A stretch of DNA of 64,000 nt. Source: Eretmocerus hayati (taxonomy: Eukaryota > Arthropoda > Insecta > Hymenoptera > Aphelinidae). Under the pieces are notes generated by a model. The model saw only the letters and a list, made by a program, of their open reading frames with translations, had not been told where the DNA came from and made no database searches. The number at the start of each line of letters is the position of its first letter. The stretch's first letter is position 1. The stretch is taken from assembly GCA_029851415.1 (NCBI GenBank), contig CM056743.1, positions 65,812,186 to 65,876,185 on the forward strand. Reading direction: 5' to 3'. Below, piece by piece: positions 48,706 to 62,699 of the stretch. The translations under genes were made by a program, and so were the position numbers.

Positions 48706-51700
48706 CCCGTTCTCTACCCGTAAGACCAGATTGGAGCCAAATTGATACAGGTGATTGCCCGTATCTACCGGTCTGCCCGTCCACGACCTGTAAGACTGGG
48801 ATGAAGCCGAACCAATGAGGGAATTTGGCCGTATCTACCTGTCTGCCCGTTCACAACCCATGTGGCTGGGATCTTGCGAGATACGTAGGGGAGTTAATAC
48901 CCATGTCTACCCGTCTGCCCGTTCTCTACCCGTAAAACCAGATTGGAGCCAAATTGAAGACAGGTGATTGCCCGTGTCTACCCGTCTGCCCGTTCATGAC
49001 CCGTAAGACTGGGAGGAAGCCAAATCAAAGACGGATGATTGCCCGTATCTACCCGTCTGCCCGTTCACAGCCCGTGTGGTTGGAATTTTGCGAGAGAGGT
49101 GGGGGAGTGAATTCCCGTGTCCGCCCGTCTGCCCGTTCACGACCCGTGTGGCTCGAATCTTGTCAGGAGGGAGGGGAGTGCATGACCGTGTCCACCCGTC
49201 TGCCCGTTCCCTACCCGCGGAACCAGGATGGAGCCGAATGGAAGACAGGTGATTGCCCGTATCTACCCGTCTGCCCGTCCACGAGCTGTAAGACTGGGAA
49301 AAAGCCGAATCAAAGTCGGAAGATGGCCGTATATACCTGTCTGCCCGTTCACAACCCATGTGGCTCGGATCTTCCGAGATACGTAGGGGAGTTAATACCC
49401 ATGTCTACCCGTCTGCCTGTTCTCTACCCGTAAAACCAGATTGGAGCCAAATTGAAGACAGGTGATTGCCTGTATCTACCCGTCTGTCCGTCCACGACCC
49501 GTGAGACTGGGATGAAGCTGAATCCAAGACGGATGATTGCCCGTATCTACCCAACTGCCCGTTCACAGCCCGTGTCGCTCGAATTTTGCGAGAGAGGCGG
49601 GGCAGTGAGGACCCTCGTCCACCCGTCTGCCCGTTTCTGACCCATGTGGCTCGAATCTTGTTAGTAGGTAGGGGAGTGCATACCCGTGTCCACCCGTCTG
49701 CCCGTTCTCTACCCGTGGAACCAGAATGGAGCCGATTGGAAGACAGGTGATTGCCCGTATCTACCCGTCTGTCCGTTCACAACCCGTGTAGCTCGAATTT
49801 CGCGAGAAAGGCGGGGCAGTGAATAGCCGTGTCTACCCGTCTGCCCGTTCATGACCGTAAGACTGAAATGAAGCCAAATCAAAGACGGATGATTGCCCGT
49901 ATCTACCCGGCTGCACGTTCACAACCCGTAAGTCTCGGATCTTGCGAGATAAGTAGGGGAGTTGATACCCGTGTCCACCCGTCTGCCCGTTCTCTTCCCG
50001 TAGAACCAGATTGGAGCCGAATTGAGGACAGGTGATTGCCCGTGTCCATCCGTCTGCCCGTTCACGATCCGTGTTGCTCGAATCTTGCCAGTAGGTAGGG
50101 GAGTGCATACCCGTATCTACCCGTCTGACCGTTCACAACCCGTGTGGCTCGAATTTTTCGTGATAGGCGGGGCAGTAAATCCCCGTGTCTACCCGACTGC
50201 CCATTCATGACCGTAAGACAGAAATAGAGCAGAATAAAAGACGGATGATTGCCCGTATCTACCCGTCTGCCCGTTCACGGACCGTCTGGTTCGAGTTTCG
50301 CGAGATTGGCGGGGAAGTGAATCCTCGTGTCCACCCGTCTGCCCATTCACGACCCGTATGGCTCAAAACTAGTCAGTACGGAGGGGAGTGCACACCCGTA
50401 TCCACCCGTCCGCCCGTTCTCTTCCCGTGGAACCAGAATGGAGCCGAATGTAAGACAGGTGATTGCCTGTATCTACCCGTCTGTCCGTCCACGACCCGTG
50501 AGACTGGGATGAAGCCGAATCGAAGACGGAAGATGGCCGTATATACCTCTCTGCCCGTTCACAACCCATGTGGCTCGGATCTTCCGAGATACGTAGGGGA
50601 GTTAATACCCATGTCTACCCGTCTGCCCGTTCTCTACCCGTAAAACCAGATTGGAGCCAAATTGGAGACAGGTGATTGCCCATGTCTACCCGACTGCCCA
50701 TTCATGACCGTAAGACTGAAATGAAGCCGAATAAAAGACGGATGATTGCCCGTATCTACCCGTCGGCCCGTTCTCTAGGCGTAGAACCTGATTGAAGCCA
50801 AATTAAAGACAGGTGAATGGCCCTATCTACCCGTTTGCCCGTCCACGACCCTTGAAGCTCGGATCTTGCGAGATACGTAGGGGAGTCAATACCCGTGTCT
50901 ACACGTCTGCCCGTTCTCTACCCCCGGAACCAGATTGTAGCCAAATTGAAGACAGGTGATTGCCCGTATCTACCCATCTGCCCGTCCACGACCCGTGTGG
51001 CTCGAATTTTGCGAGATAGGCGGGGGAGTGAATCCCCGTGTCGACCCGTCTGCTCGTTCACGACCCATGTGGCTTGAAACTAGTGAGGGGGAAGGGGAGT
51101 GCATACCCGTGTCCACCCGTCTGCCTGTTCTCTACCCGTGGAACCAGAATGGAGCCGAATGGAAGACAGGTGATTGCCCGTATCTACCCGTCTGCCCGTT
51201 CACAACCCGTATGGCTCGAATTTTGCGTGATAGGCGGAGCAGTGAATCCCCGTGTCTACCCGTCTGCCCTTCTATGACCGTGAGACTGAAATGAAGCCGA
51301 ATCAAAGACGGATGATTGCCCGTATCTACCCGTCTGCACGTTCACAACCCGTAAGTCTCGGATCTTGCGAGATAAGTAGGGGAGTTGATACCCGTGTCCA
51401 CCCGTCTGCCCGTTCTCTACCCGTAGAACCAGATTGGAGCCAAATTGAGGACAGGTGATTGGCCATGTCTACCCGTCTGCCCGTTCTCTACCCGTAAAAC
51501 CAGATTGGAGCCAAATTGAAGACAGGTGATTGCCCGTGTCTACCCGACTGCCCATTCATGACCGTAAGACTGAAATGAAGCCGAATAAAAGACGGATGAT
51601 TGCCCGTATCTACCCGTCGGCCCGTTATCTAGGCGTAGAACCTGATTGAAGCCAAATTGAAGACAGGTGAATGCCCCTATCTACCCGTTTGCCCGTCCAC

Positions 51701-52665
51701 GACCCTTGAAGCTCGGATCTTGCGAGATACGTAGGGGAGTCAATACCCGTGTCTACACGTCTGCCCGTTCTCTACCCGTGAAACCAGATTGTAGCCAAAT
51801 TGAAGACAGGTGATTGCCCGTATCTACCCGTCTGCCCGTTCACAGCCCGTGTCGCTCGAATTTTGCGAGAGAGGCGGGGCAGTGAGGACCCGTCTCCACC
51901 CGTCTGCCCGTTCCTGACCCATGTGGCTCGAATCTTGTTAGTAGGTAGGGGAGTGCATACCCGTGTCCACCCGTCTGCCCGTTCTCTACCCGTGGAACCA
52001 GAATGCAGCCGAATGGAAGACAGGTGATTGCCCGTATCTACCCGTCTGTCCGTTCACAACCCGTGTAGCTCGAATTTCGCGAGAGAGGCGGGGCAGTGAA
52101 TAGCCGTGTCTACCCGTCTGCCCGTTCATGACCGTAAGGATGAAATGAAGCCAAATCAAAGACGGAGGGTTGCCCGTATCTACCCGTCTGCACGTTCACA
52201 ACCCGTAAGTCTCGGATCTTGCGAGATAAGGAGGGGAGTTTATACCCGTGTCCACCCGTCTGCCCGTTCTCTACCCGTGAAACCAGATTGTAGCCAAATT
52301 GAAGACAGGTGATTGCCCGTATCTACCCGTCTGCCCGTTCACAGCCCGTGTCGCTCGAATTTTGCGAGAGAGGCGGGGCAGTGAGGACCCGTCTCCACCC
52401 GTCTGCCCGTTCCTGACCCATGTGGCTCGAATCTTGTTAGTAGGTAGGGGAGTGCATACCCGTGTCCACCCGTCTGCCCATTCTCTACCCGTAGAACCAG
52501 AATGGAGCCGAATGGAAGACAGGTGATTGCCCGTATCTACCCGTCTGTCCGTTCACAACCCGTGTAGCGCGGATTCCGCGAGAAAGGCGGGGCAGTGAAT
52601 AGCCGTGTCTACCCGTCTGCCCGTTCATGACCGTAAGACTGGAATGAAGCCAAATGAAAGACGGA

Positions 52666-52694
52666 TGGACACGGGCGGACGCGGGCGCGGACGG
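52666..52694 (-). repeat. Micro-inverted segment in family B, copy 2
   Basis: Identical to 48677-48705 and 3989 bp away. The inversion therefore preceded the last large duplication. It is absent from the equivalent places of the other copies. Confidence 0.75.
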
Positions 52695-55600
52695 CCCGTT
52701 CTCTACCCGTAAAACCAGATTGGAGCCAAATTGATACAGGTGATTGCCCGTATCTACCGGTCTGCCCGTCCACGACCTGTAAGACTGGGATGAAGCCGAA
52801 TCAATGAGGGAAGATGGCCGTATCTACCTGTCTGCCCGTTCACAACCCATGTGGCTGGGATCTTGCGAGATACGTAGGGGAGTTAATACCCATGTCTACC
52901 CGTCTGCCCGTTCTCTACCCGTAAAACCAGATTGGAGCCAAATTGAAGACAGGTGATTGCCCGTGTCTACCCGTCTGCCCGTTCATGACCCGTAAGACTG
53001 GGAGGAAGCCAAATCAAAGACGGATGATTGCCCGTATCTACCCGTCTGCTCGTTCACAGCCCGTGTGGTTGGAATTTTGCGAGAGAGGTGGGGGAGTGAA
53101 TTCCCGTGTCCGCCCGTCTGCCCGTTCACGACCCGTGTGGCTCGAATCTTGTCAGGAGGGAGGGGAGTGCATACCCGTGTCCACCCGTCTGCCCGTTCCC
53201 TACCCGCGGAACCAGGATGGAGCCGAATGGAAGACAGGTGATTGCCCATATCTACCCGTCTGCCCGTCCACGAGCTGTAAGACTGGGAAAAAGCCGAATC
53301 AAAGTCGGAAGATGGCCGTATATACCTGTCTGCCCGTTCACAACCCATGTGGCTCGGATCTTCCGAGATACGTAGGGGAATTAATACCCATGTCTACCCG
53401 TCTGCCTGTTCTCTACCCGTAAAACCAGATTGGAGCCAAATTGAAGACAGGTGATTGCCTGTATCTACCCGTCTGTCCGTCCACGACCCGTGAGACTGGG
53501 ATGAAGCTGAATCCAAGACGGATGATTGCCCGTATCTACCCAACTGCCCGTTCACAGCCCGTGTCGCTCGAATTTTGCGAGAGAGGCGGGGCAGTGAGGA
53601 CCCGTCTCCACCCGTCTGCCCGTTCCTGACCCATGTGGCTCGAATCTTGTTAGTAGGTAGGGGAGTGCATACCCGTGTCCACCCGTCTGCCCGTTCTCTA
53701 CCCGTGGAACCAGAATGGAGCCGAATGGAAGACAGGTGATTGCCCGTATCTACCCGTCTGTCCGTTCACAACCCGTGTAGCTCGAATTTCGCGAGAAAGG
53801 CGGGGCAGTGAATAGCCGTCTCTACCCGTCTGCCCGTTCATGACCGTAAGACTGAAATGAAGCCAAATCAGAGACGGATGATTGCCCGTATCTACCCGTC
53901 TGCACGTTCACAACCCGTAAGTCTCGGATCTTGCGACACAAGGAGGGGAGTTTATACCCGTGTCGACCCGTTTGCCCGTTCTCTTCCCGTAGAACCAGAT
54001 TGGAGCCAAATTGAGGACAGGTGATTGCCCGTGTCCACCCGTCTGCCCGTTCTCGATCCGTGTTGCTCGAATCTTGTCAGTAGGTAGGGGAGTGCATACC
54101 CGTATCTACCCGTCTGACCGTTCACAACCCGTGTGGCTCGAATTTTGCGTGATAGGCGGGGCAGTCAATCCCCGTGTCTACCCGACTGCCCATTCATGAC
54201 CGTAAGACAGAAATGAAGCCAAATAAAAGACGGATGATTGCCCGTATCTACCCGTCTGCCCGTTCACGGACCGTGTGTCTCGAATTTCGCGAGAGTGGCG
54301 GGGAAGTGAATCCTCGTGTCCACCCGTCTGCCCATTCACGACCCGTGTGGCTCAAAACTAGTCAGTACGGAGGGGAGTGCATACCCGTATCCACCCGTCC
54401 GCCCGTTCTCTTCCCGTGGAACCAGAATGGAGCCGAATGTAAGACAGGTGATTGCCTGTATCTACCCGTCTGTCCGTCCACGACCCGTGAGACTGGGATG
54501 AAGCCGAATCGAAGACGGATGATTGCCCGTATCTACCCGTCTGCCCATTCACAGACCGTGTCGCTCGAATTTTGCGAGAGAGGCGGGGCATCGAGGACCC
54601 GTGTCCACCCGTCTGCCCGTTCCTGACCCATGTGGCTCGAATCTTGTTAGTAGGTAGGGGAGTGCATACCCGTGTCCACCCGTCTGCCCGTTCTCTACCC
54701 GTGAAACCAGAATGGAGCCAAATCGAAGACAGGTGATTGCCCGTATCTACCCATCTGCTCGTTCACAACGTGTGTGGCTCGAATTTTGCGAGATAGGCGG
54801 GGCAGTGAATCCCCGCGTCTACCCGTCTGCCCGTCCACGACCCGTGTGGCTTGAAACTAGTCAGGAGGGAGGGGAGTGCATACCCGTGTCCACCCGTCTG
54901 CCCGTTCTCTACCCGTGGAACCAGAATGGAGCCGAATGGGAGACAGGTGATTGCCCGTATCTACCCGTCTGTCCGTTCACAACCCGTGTAGCTCGAATTT
55001 CGCGAGAAAGGCGGGACAGTGAAAAGCCGTGTCTACCCGTCTGCCCTTTCATGTTCCGCAAGGGTGAAATGAAGCCGAATCAAAGACGGATGATGGCCCG
55101 TATCTACTCTCTGCCCGTTCACAATCCGCAAGACTCGGATCTTGCGAGGTACCAAGGGGAGTTGGAACCCGTGTCTACCCGTCTGCCCGTTCTCTAGGCG
55201 TAGAACCTGATTGAAGCCAAATTAAAGACAGGTGAATGCCCCTATCTACCCGTTTGCCCGTCCACAACCCGTAAGTCTCGGATCTTGCGAGATACGTAGG
55301 GGAGTGCATACCCGTGTCCACCCGTCTGCCCGTCCTCTACCCGTGGAACCAGAATGGAGCCGAATGGAAGACAGTTTATTGCCCGTATCCACCCGTCTGC
55401 CCGTTCACGACCCGTGTGGCTCGAATCTTGGCAGTAGGGAGGGGAGTGCATACCCGTGTCCACCCGTCTGCCCGTTCCCTACACGCGGAACCAGGATGGA
55501 GCCGAATGGAAGACAGGTGATTGCCCGTATCTACCAGTCTGCCCGTCTACGACCCGCAAGACTGGGATGAAGCCGAATCAAAGACGGAAGATTACCCTAT

Positions 55601-56017
55601 CTACTCGTCTGCCCGTGCACAACCCGTGAGGCTCGAATTTCGCGAGATAGGCGGAGGAGTGAATCCCCGTGTCTACCCGTCTGCCCGTTCATGACCCGTA
55701 AGACTGGGATGTAGCCGAATGAAAGACGCATGATGGCCCGCATCTACCCGTCTGCCCGTTCACGGCCCGTGTGGCTCGAATTTCGCGAGAAAGGCGGGGG
55801 AGTGAACCTTTGTGTCCACCCGTCTGCCCGTCCACGACCGGCTTGGCTTGAATCTTAACAGTAGGTCGGGGAGTGCATAACCGTATCTACCCGTCTGCCC
55901 GTAAACAACCCGTGTGGCTCGAATTTTGCGTGATAGACGGGGCAGTGAATCCCCGTGTCTACCGTCTGCCCGTTCATGACCGTAAGAATGAAATGAAGCT
56001 GGATAAAAGACGGATGA

Positions 56018-56585
56018 TTGCCCGTATCTACACGTCTGCCCGTTCACAGCCCGCGGGTTCGAATTTCGCGAGAAAGGCGGGGAAGTGAATCCCCGTGTCC
56101 ACCCGTCTGCCCGTTCTCTACCCGTGGAAACAGAATGGAGCCGAATGGAAGACAGGTGATTGCCCGTATCTACCCGTCTGCCCGTCCACAACCCGTGTGG
56201 CTCGACTTTCTCGTGATAGGCGGAGCAGTGAGTCCCCGTGTCTACCCGTCTGCCCGTTCATGAATGTAAGAATGAAATGAAGCTGAATAAAAGACGGATG
56301 ATTGCCCGTATCTACACGTCTGCCCGTTCACAGCCCGCGGGTTCGAATTTCGCGAGAAAGGCGAGGAAGTGAATCCCCGTGTCCACCCGTCTGCCCGTTC
56401 TCTACCCGTGGAAACAGAATGGAGCCGAATGGAAGACAGGTGATTGCCCGTATCTACCCGTCTGCCCGTCCACAACCCGTGTGGCTCGACTTTCTCGTGA
56501 TAGGCGGAGCAGTGAGTCCCCGTGTCTACCCGTCTGCCCGTTCATGACCGTGAGACTGTATTGAAGCCGAATCAAAGACGGATGA
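56018..56585 (+). repeat. 284 bp tetramer, two tandem copies
   Basis: 56018-56301 and 56302-56585 are nearly identical. 284 bp equals four 71 bp monomers with alternating tail classes. The distinctive variant CAGCCCGCGGGTTCG marks both copies. Confidence 0.85.
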
Positions 56586-57379
56586 TTGCCCTTGTCCACC
56601 CGTCTGCCCGTTCACGACCCGTGTGGCTCGAATCTTGTCAGTAGGTAGGGGAGTCCGTACCCGTATCTACCCGTCTGCCCGTTCACAACCCGTGTGGCTC
56701 GAATTTTGCGTGATAGGCGAGGCAGTTGATCCCCGTGTCTACCCGTCTGCCCATTCACGACCTTTGTGGATGTAATCTAGACAGTATGGAGGGGAGTGCA
56801 TAACCGTGTTCACCCGTCTGCCCGTTCTCTATCCGTGAAACCAGGATGGAGCCGAATCGAAGACAGGTGATTGCCCTCAACTACCCGCCTGTCCGTTCAC
56901 AACCCGTGTAGCTCGAATTTTGCGAGATAGGCGGGGCAGTTAATCCCCGTGTCTACCCGTTTGCTCGTCCTCGACCCGTAAGTCTCGGATCTTGCGAGAT
57001 TTCTAGGGGAGTTAATACCCATGCCTACCCTTCTGCCCGTTCTCTACCCGTGGAACCAGAATGGAGCCGAATGGAAGACAGGTGAGTGCCCGTATCTACC
57101 CGTCTGTCAGTTCACAACCCGTGTAGCTCGAATTCCGCGAGGAAGGCGGGGCAGTGAATCCCCGTGTCGACCCGTCTGCCCGTTCACGACCCGTGTGGCT
57201 CGACACTAATCAGGAGGGAGGGGAGTGCATACCCGTGTCCACCCGTCAGCCCGTTCTCTACCCGTGGAACCAGAATGGAGCCGAATGGAAGACAGGTGAG
57301 TGCCCGTATCTACCCGTCTGTCCGTTCACAACCCGTGTAGCTCGAATTCTGCGAGGGAGGCGGAGCAGTGAATAGACGT

Positions 57380-60300
57380 CTCTACCCACCTGCCCTTTCA
57401 TGACCCGCAAGGGTGAAATGAAGCCGAATCAAAGACGGATGATGGCCCGTATCTACTCTCTGCCCGTATAGAATCCGCAAGACTCGGATCTTGCGAGATA
57501 CCAAGGGGAGTTGGAACCCTTGTCTACCCGTCTGCCCGTTCTCTAGGCGTAGAACCTGATTGAAGCCAAATTGAAGACAGGTGAATGCCCCTATCTACCC
57601 GTTTGCCCGTCCACGACCCGTAAGTCTCGGATCTTGCGAGATACGTAGGGGAGTGCATACCCGTGTCCACCCGTCTGCCCGTTCTCTACCCGTGGAACCA
57701 GAATGGAGCCGAATGGGAGACAGGTGATTGCCCGTATCTACCCGTCTGCCCGTTCACAACCCGTGTGGCTTGAATTTTGCGTGATAAGCGGAGCAGTGAA
57801 TCTCCGAGTCCACCCGTCTGCTTGTTCATGACCGTAGCACTGAAATGAAGCCGAATCAAAGACGGAAGATTGCCCGTATCTACCCGTCTGCCCGTTCATA
57901 ACCCGTAAGTCTCAAATCTTGCGAGATACGTAGGGGAGTTAATACCCGTGTCTACCCGTCTGCCCGTTCTCTACACGTAAAACCAGATTGGAGTCAAATT
58001 GAAGACAAGTAATTGCCCGTATCTACCAGTCTGCCCGTCTACGACCCGCAAGACTGGGATGAAGCCGAATCAAAGACGGAAGATTACCCTATCTACTCGT
58101 CTACCCGTTCACAACCCGTGAGGCTCGAATTTCGCGAGATAGGCGGAGGAGTGAATCCCCGTGTCTACCCGTCTGCCCGTTCATGACCCGTAAGACTGGG
58201 ATGTAGCCGAATGAAAGACGCATGATGGCCCGCATGTACCCGTCTGCCCGTTTACTGCCCGTGTGGCTCGAATTTCGCGAGAAAGGCGGGGGAGTGAACC
58301 TTTGTGTCCACCCGTCTGCCCGTCCACGACCGGCTTGGCTTGAATCTTGTCAGTAGGTCGGGGAGTGCATAAGCGTATCTACCCGTCTGCCCGTTCACAA
58401 CCCGTGTGGCTCGAATTTCGCGTGATAGGCGGGGCAGTGAATCCCCGTGTCTACTGTCTGCCCGTTCATGACCGTAAGAATGAAATGAAGCCGAATAAAA
58501 GACGGATGATTGCCCGTATCTACACGTCTGCCCGTTCACAGCCCGCGGGTTCGAATTTCGCGAGAAAGGCGGGGAAGTGAATCCCCGTGTCCTCCCGTCT
58601 GCCCGTTCTCTACCCGTGGAAACAGAATGGAGCCGAATGGAAGACAGGTGATTGCCCGTATCTACCCGTCTGCCCGTCCACAACCCGTGTGGCTCGACTT
58701 TCTCGTGATAGGCGGAGCAGTGAGTCCCCGTGTCTACCCGTCTGCCCGTTCATGACCGTAAGACTGAAATGAAGCCGAATCAAAGACGGATGATTGCCCT
58801 TGTCCACCCGTCTGCCCGTTCACGACCCGTGTGGCTCGAATCTTGTCAGGAGGGAGGGGAGTGCATACCCGTGTCCACCCGTCTGCCCGTTCTCTACCCG
58901 TGGAACCAGGATGGAGCCGAATGGAAGACAGGTGAGTGCCCGTATCTACCCGTCTGTCCGTTCACAACCCGTGTAGCTCGAATTCTGCGAGGGAGGCGGG
59001 GCAGTGAATAGACGTCTCTACCCACCTGCCCTTTCATGACCCGCAAGGGTGAAATGAAGCCGAATCAAAGACGGATGATGGCCCGTATCTACTCTCTGCC
59101 CGTTCAGAATCCGCAAGACTCGGATCTTGCGAGATACCAAGGGGAGTTGGAACCCTTGTCTACCCGTCTGCCCGTTCTCTAGACGTAGAAACTGATTGAA
59201 GCCAAATTGAAGACAGGTGAATGCCCCTATCTACCCGTTCGCCCGTCCACGACCCGTAAGTCTCGGATCTTGCGAGATACGTAGGGGAGTGCATACCCGT
59301 GTCCACCCGTCTGCCCGTTCTCTACCCGTGGAACCAGAATGGAGCCGAATGGAAGACAGGTGATTGCCCGTATCTACCCGTCTGCCCGTTCACAACCCGT
59401 GTGGCTTGAATTTTGCGTGATAGGCGGAGCAGTGAATCTCCGAGTCCACCCGTCTGCTTGTTCATGACCGTAAGACTGAAATGAAGCCGAATCAAAGACG
59501 GGAGATTGCCCGTATCTACCCGTCTGCCCGTTCATAACCCGTAAGTCTCAAATCTTGCGAGATACGTAGGGGAGTTAATACCCGTGTCTACCCGTCTGCC
59601 CGTTCTCTACACGTAAAACCAGATTGGAGTCAAATTGAAGACAAGTAATTGCCCGTATCTACCAGTCTGCCCGTCTACGACCCGCAAGACTGGGATGAAG
59701 CCGAATCAAAGACGGAAGATTACCCTATCTACTCGTCTGCCCGTTCACAACCCGTGAGGCTCGAATTTCGCGAGATAGGCGGAGGAGTGAATCCCCGTGT
59801 CTACCCGTCTGCCCGTTCATGACCCGTAAGACTGGGATGTAGCCGAATGAAAGACGCATGATGGCCCGCATGTACCCGTCTGCCCGTTCACTGCCCGTGT
59901 GGCTCGAATTTCGCGAGAAAGGCGGGGGAGTGAACCTTTGTGTCCACCCGTCTGCCCGTCCACGACCGGCTTGGCTTGAATCTTGTCAGTAGGTCGGGGA
60001 GTGCATAAGCGTATCTACCCGTCTGCCCGTTCACAACCCGTGTGGCTCGAATTTCGCGTGATAGGCGGGGCAGTGAATCCCCGTGTCTACTGTCTGCCCG
60101 TTCATGACCGTAAGAATGAAATGAAGCCGAATAAAAGACGGATGATTGCCCGTATCTACACGTCTGCCCGTTCACAGCCCGCGGGTTCGAATTTCGCGAG
60201 AAAGGCGGGGAAGTGAATCCCCGTGTCCACCCGTCTGCCCGTTCTCTACCCGTGGAAACAGAATGGAGCCGAATGGAAGACAGGTGATTGCCCGTATCTA

Positions 60301-60650
60301 CCCGTCTGCCCGTCCACAACCCGTGTGGCTCGACTTTCTCGTGATAGGCGGAGCAGTGAGTCCCCGTGTCTACCCGTCTGCCCGTTCATGACCGTAAGAC
60401 TGAAATGAAGCCGAATCAAAGACGGATGATTGCCCTTGTCCACCCGTCTGCCCGTTCACGACCCGTGTGGCTCGAATCTTGTCAGTAGGTAGGGGAGTCC
60501 GTACCCGTATCTACCCGTCTGCCCGTTCACAACCCGTGTGGCTCGAATTTTGCGTGATAGGCGAGGCAGTTGATCCCCGTGTCTACCCGTCTGCCCGTTC
60601 ACGACCCGTGTGGATGTAATCAAGACAGTATGGAGGGGAGTGCATAACCG
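57380..60650 (+). repeat. 1636 bp tandem duplication in family B
   Basis: About 57380-59015 recurs at about 59016-60650. Landmarks at 58252, 58347, 58510 and 58587 reappear at 59888, 59983, 60146 and 60223. The offset of 1636 bp is 23 monomers. Differences are few. Confidence 0.85.
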
Positions 60651-62699
60651 TGTTCACCCGTCTGCCCGTTCTCTATCCGTCAAACCAGGATGGAGCTGAA
60701 TCGAAGACAGGTGATTGCCCGTAACTACCCTCCTGTCCGTTCACAACCCGTGTAGCTCGAATTTTGCGAGGTAGGCGGGGCAGTTAATCCCCGTGTCTAC
60801 CCGTTCGCTCGTCCTCGACCCGTAAGTCTCGGATCTTGCGAGATTTCTAGGGGAGCTAATACCCATGCCTACCCTTCTGCCCTTTCTCTACCCGTAAAAC
60901 CAGCTAGTAGCCAAATTGGAGACAGGTGATTTCCCGTATCTACCCGTCCCCCGTCCACGACCCGTGAGACTGGGATGAAGCCTGATCAAAGAAGGAAGAT
61001 TGCCCGTATCGACCCGTCTGCCCGTTCAGAGCCCGTGTGGTTTGAATATTGCGAGAAAGGCGGGGGGGTGAATGGCCGTGTCCACCAATCTGCTCGTTCC
61101 TGACCCATGTGGCTCGAATCTTGTTAGGAGGTAGGGTAGTGCATACCTGTGTCCACCCGTCTGCCCGTTCTCTACCCGTGAAACCAGAATGGAGCCAAAT
61201 CGAAGACAGGTGATTGCCCGTAACTACCCGCCTGTCCGTTTACAACCCGTGTTGCTCGAATTTTGCGAGATAGGCGGGGCAGTTGATCCCCGTGTCTACC
61301 CGTTTGCTCGTCCTCGACCCGTAAGTCTCGGATCTTGCGAGATTTCTAGGGGAGTTGATACCCTAGCCTACCCTTCTGCCCGTTCCCTACCCGTGAAACC
61401 AGCTTGTAGCCAAATTGGAGACGGGTGATTTCCCGTATCTACCCGTCTGTCCGTCCACGACCCGTGAGACTGGGATTAAGCCGAATCGAAGACGGATGAT
61501 TGCCCGTATCTACCCGTCTGCCCGTTCACAGCCCGTGTCGCTCGAATTTTGCGAGAGAGGCAGGGCAGTGAGGACCCGTGTCCACCCGTCTGCCCGTTCC
61601 TGACCCATGTGGCTCGAATCTTGTTAGTAGGTAGGGGAGTGCATACCCGTGTCCACCCGTCTGCTCGTTTTCTACCCGTGAAACCAGAATGGAGCCAAAT
61701 CGAAGACAGGTGATTGCCCGTATCTACCCATTTAGTCGTTCACAACGTGTGTGGCTCAAATTTTGCGAGGTAGGCGGGGCAGTGAATCCCCGCGTCTACC
61801 CGTCTGCCCGTCCACGACCCGTGTGGCTTGAAACTAGTTAGGAAGGAGGGGAGTGCATACCCGTGTCCACCCGTCTGCCCGTTCTCTACCCGTGGAACCA
61901 GAATGGAGCCGAATGGGAGACAGGTGATTGCCCGTATCTACCCGTTTGTCCGTTCACAACCCGTGTAGCTCGAATTTTGCGAGAAAGGCGGGGCAGTGAA
62001 TAGCCGTGTCTACCCGTCCGCCCTTTCATGTTCCGCAAGGGTGAAATGAAGCCGAATCAAAGACGGATGATGGCCCGTATCTACTCTCTGCCCGTTCACA
62101 ATCCGCAAGACTCGGATCTTGCGAGGTACCAAGGGGAGTTGGAACCCGTGTCTACCCGTCTGCCCGTTCTCTAGGCGTAGAACATGATTGAAGACAAATT
62201 AAAGACAGGTGAATGCCCCTATCTACCCGTTTGCCCGTCCACGACCCGTAAGTCTCGGATCTTGCGAGATACGTAGGGAAGTACATACCCGTGTCCACCC
62301 GTCTGCTCGTTCTCTACCCGTGGAACCAGAATGGAGCCGAATGGAAGACAGTTGAATGCCCGTATCCACCCGTCTGCCCGTTCACGACCCGTGTGGCTCG
62401 AATCTTGTCAGTAGGGAGGGGAGTGCATACCCGTGGCCACCCGTCTGCCCGTTCCCTACCCGCGGAACCAGGATGGAGCCGAATGGAAGACAGGTGATTG
62501 CCCGTATCTACCCGTCTGCCCGTTCACAACCCGTAAGTCTCAGGACTTGCGAGATACGTAGGGGAGTTGATACCCGTGTCTACCCGTGTGCCCGTTCTCT
62601 ACCCGTAAAACCAGATTGGAGCCAAATTGAAGACAGGTGATTGCCCGTAATGACCCGTCTGCCCGTCCACGACCTGTGAGACTTGCAGGAATCCGAATC

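Larger units (their letters stand above)
45850..53640 (+). repeat. 3978-3989 bp near-identical tandem duplication in family B
   Basis: Landmarks at 45851, 46917, 47822 and 48128 recur at 49829, 50895, 51800 and 52106 (offset 3978, about 56 monomers). Landmarks at 48954 and 49452 recur at 52943 and 53441 (offset 3989). It overlaps the preceding 3911 bp duplication, so a central zone exists in three copies. The 11 bp offset change lies between 48334 and 48700: the first copy lacks part of a monomer near 48355. Confidence 0.85.
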
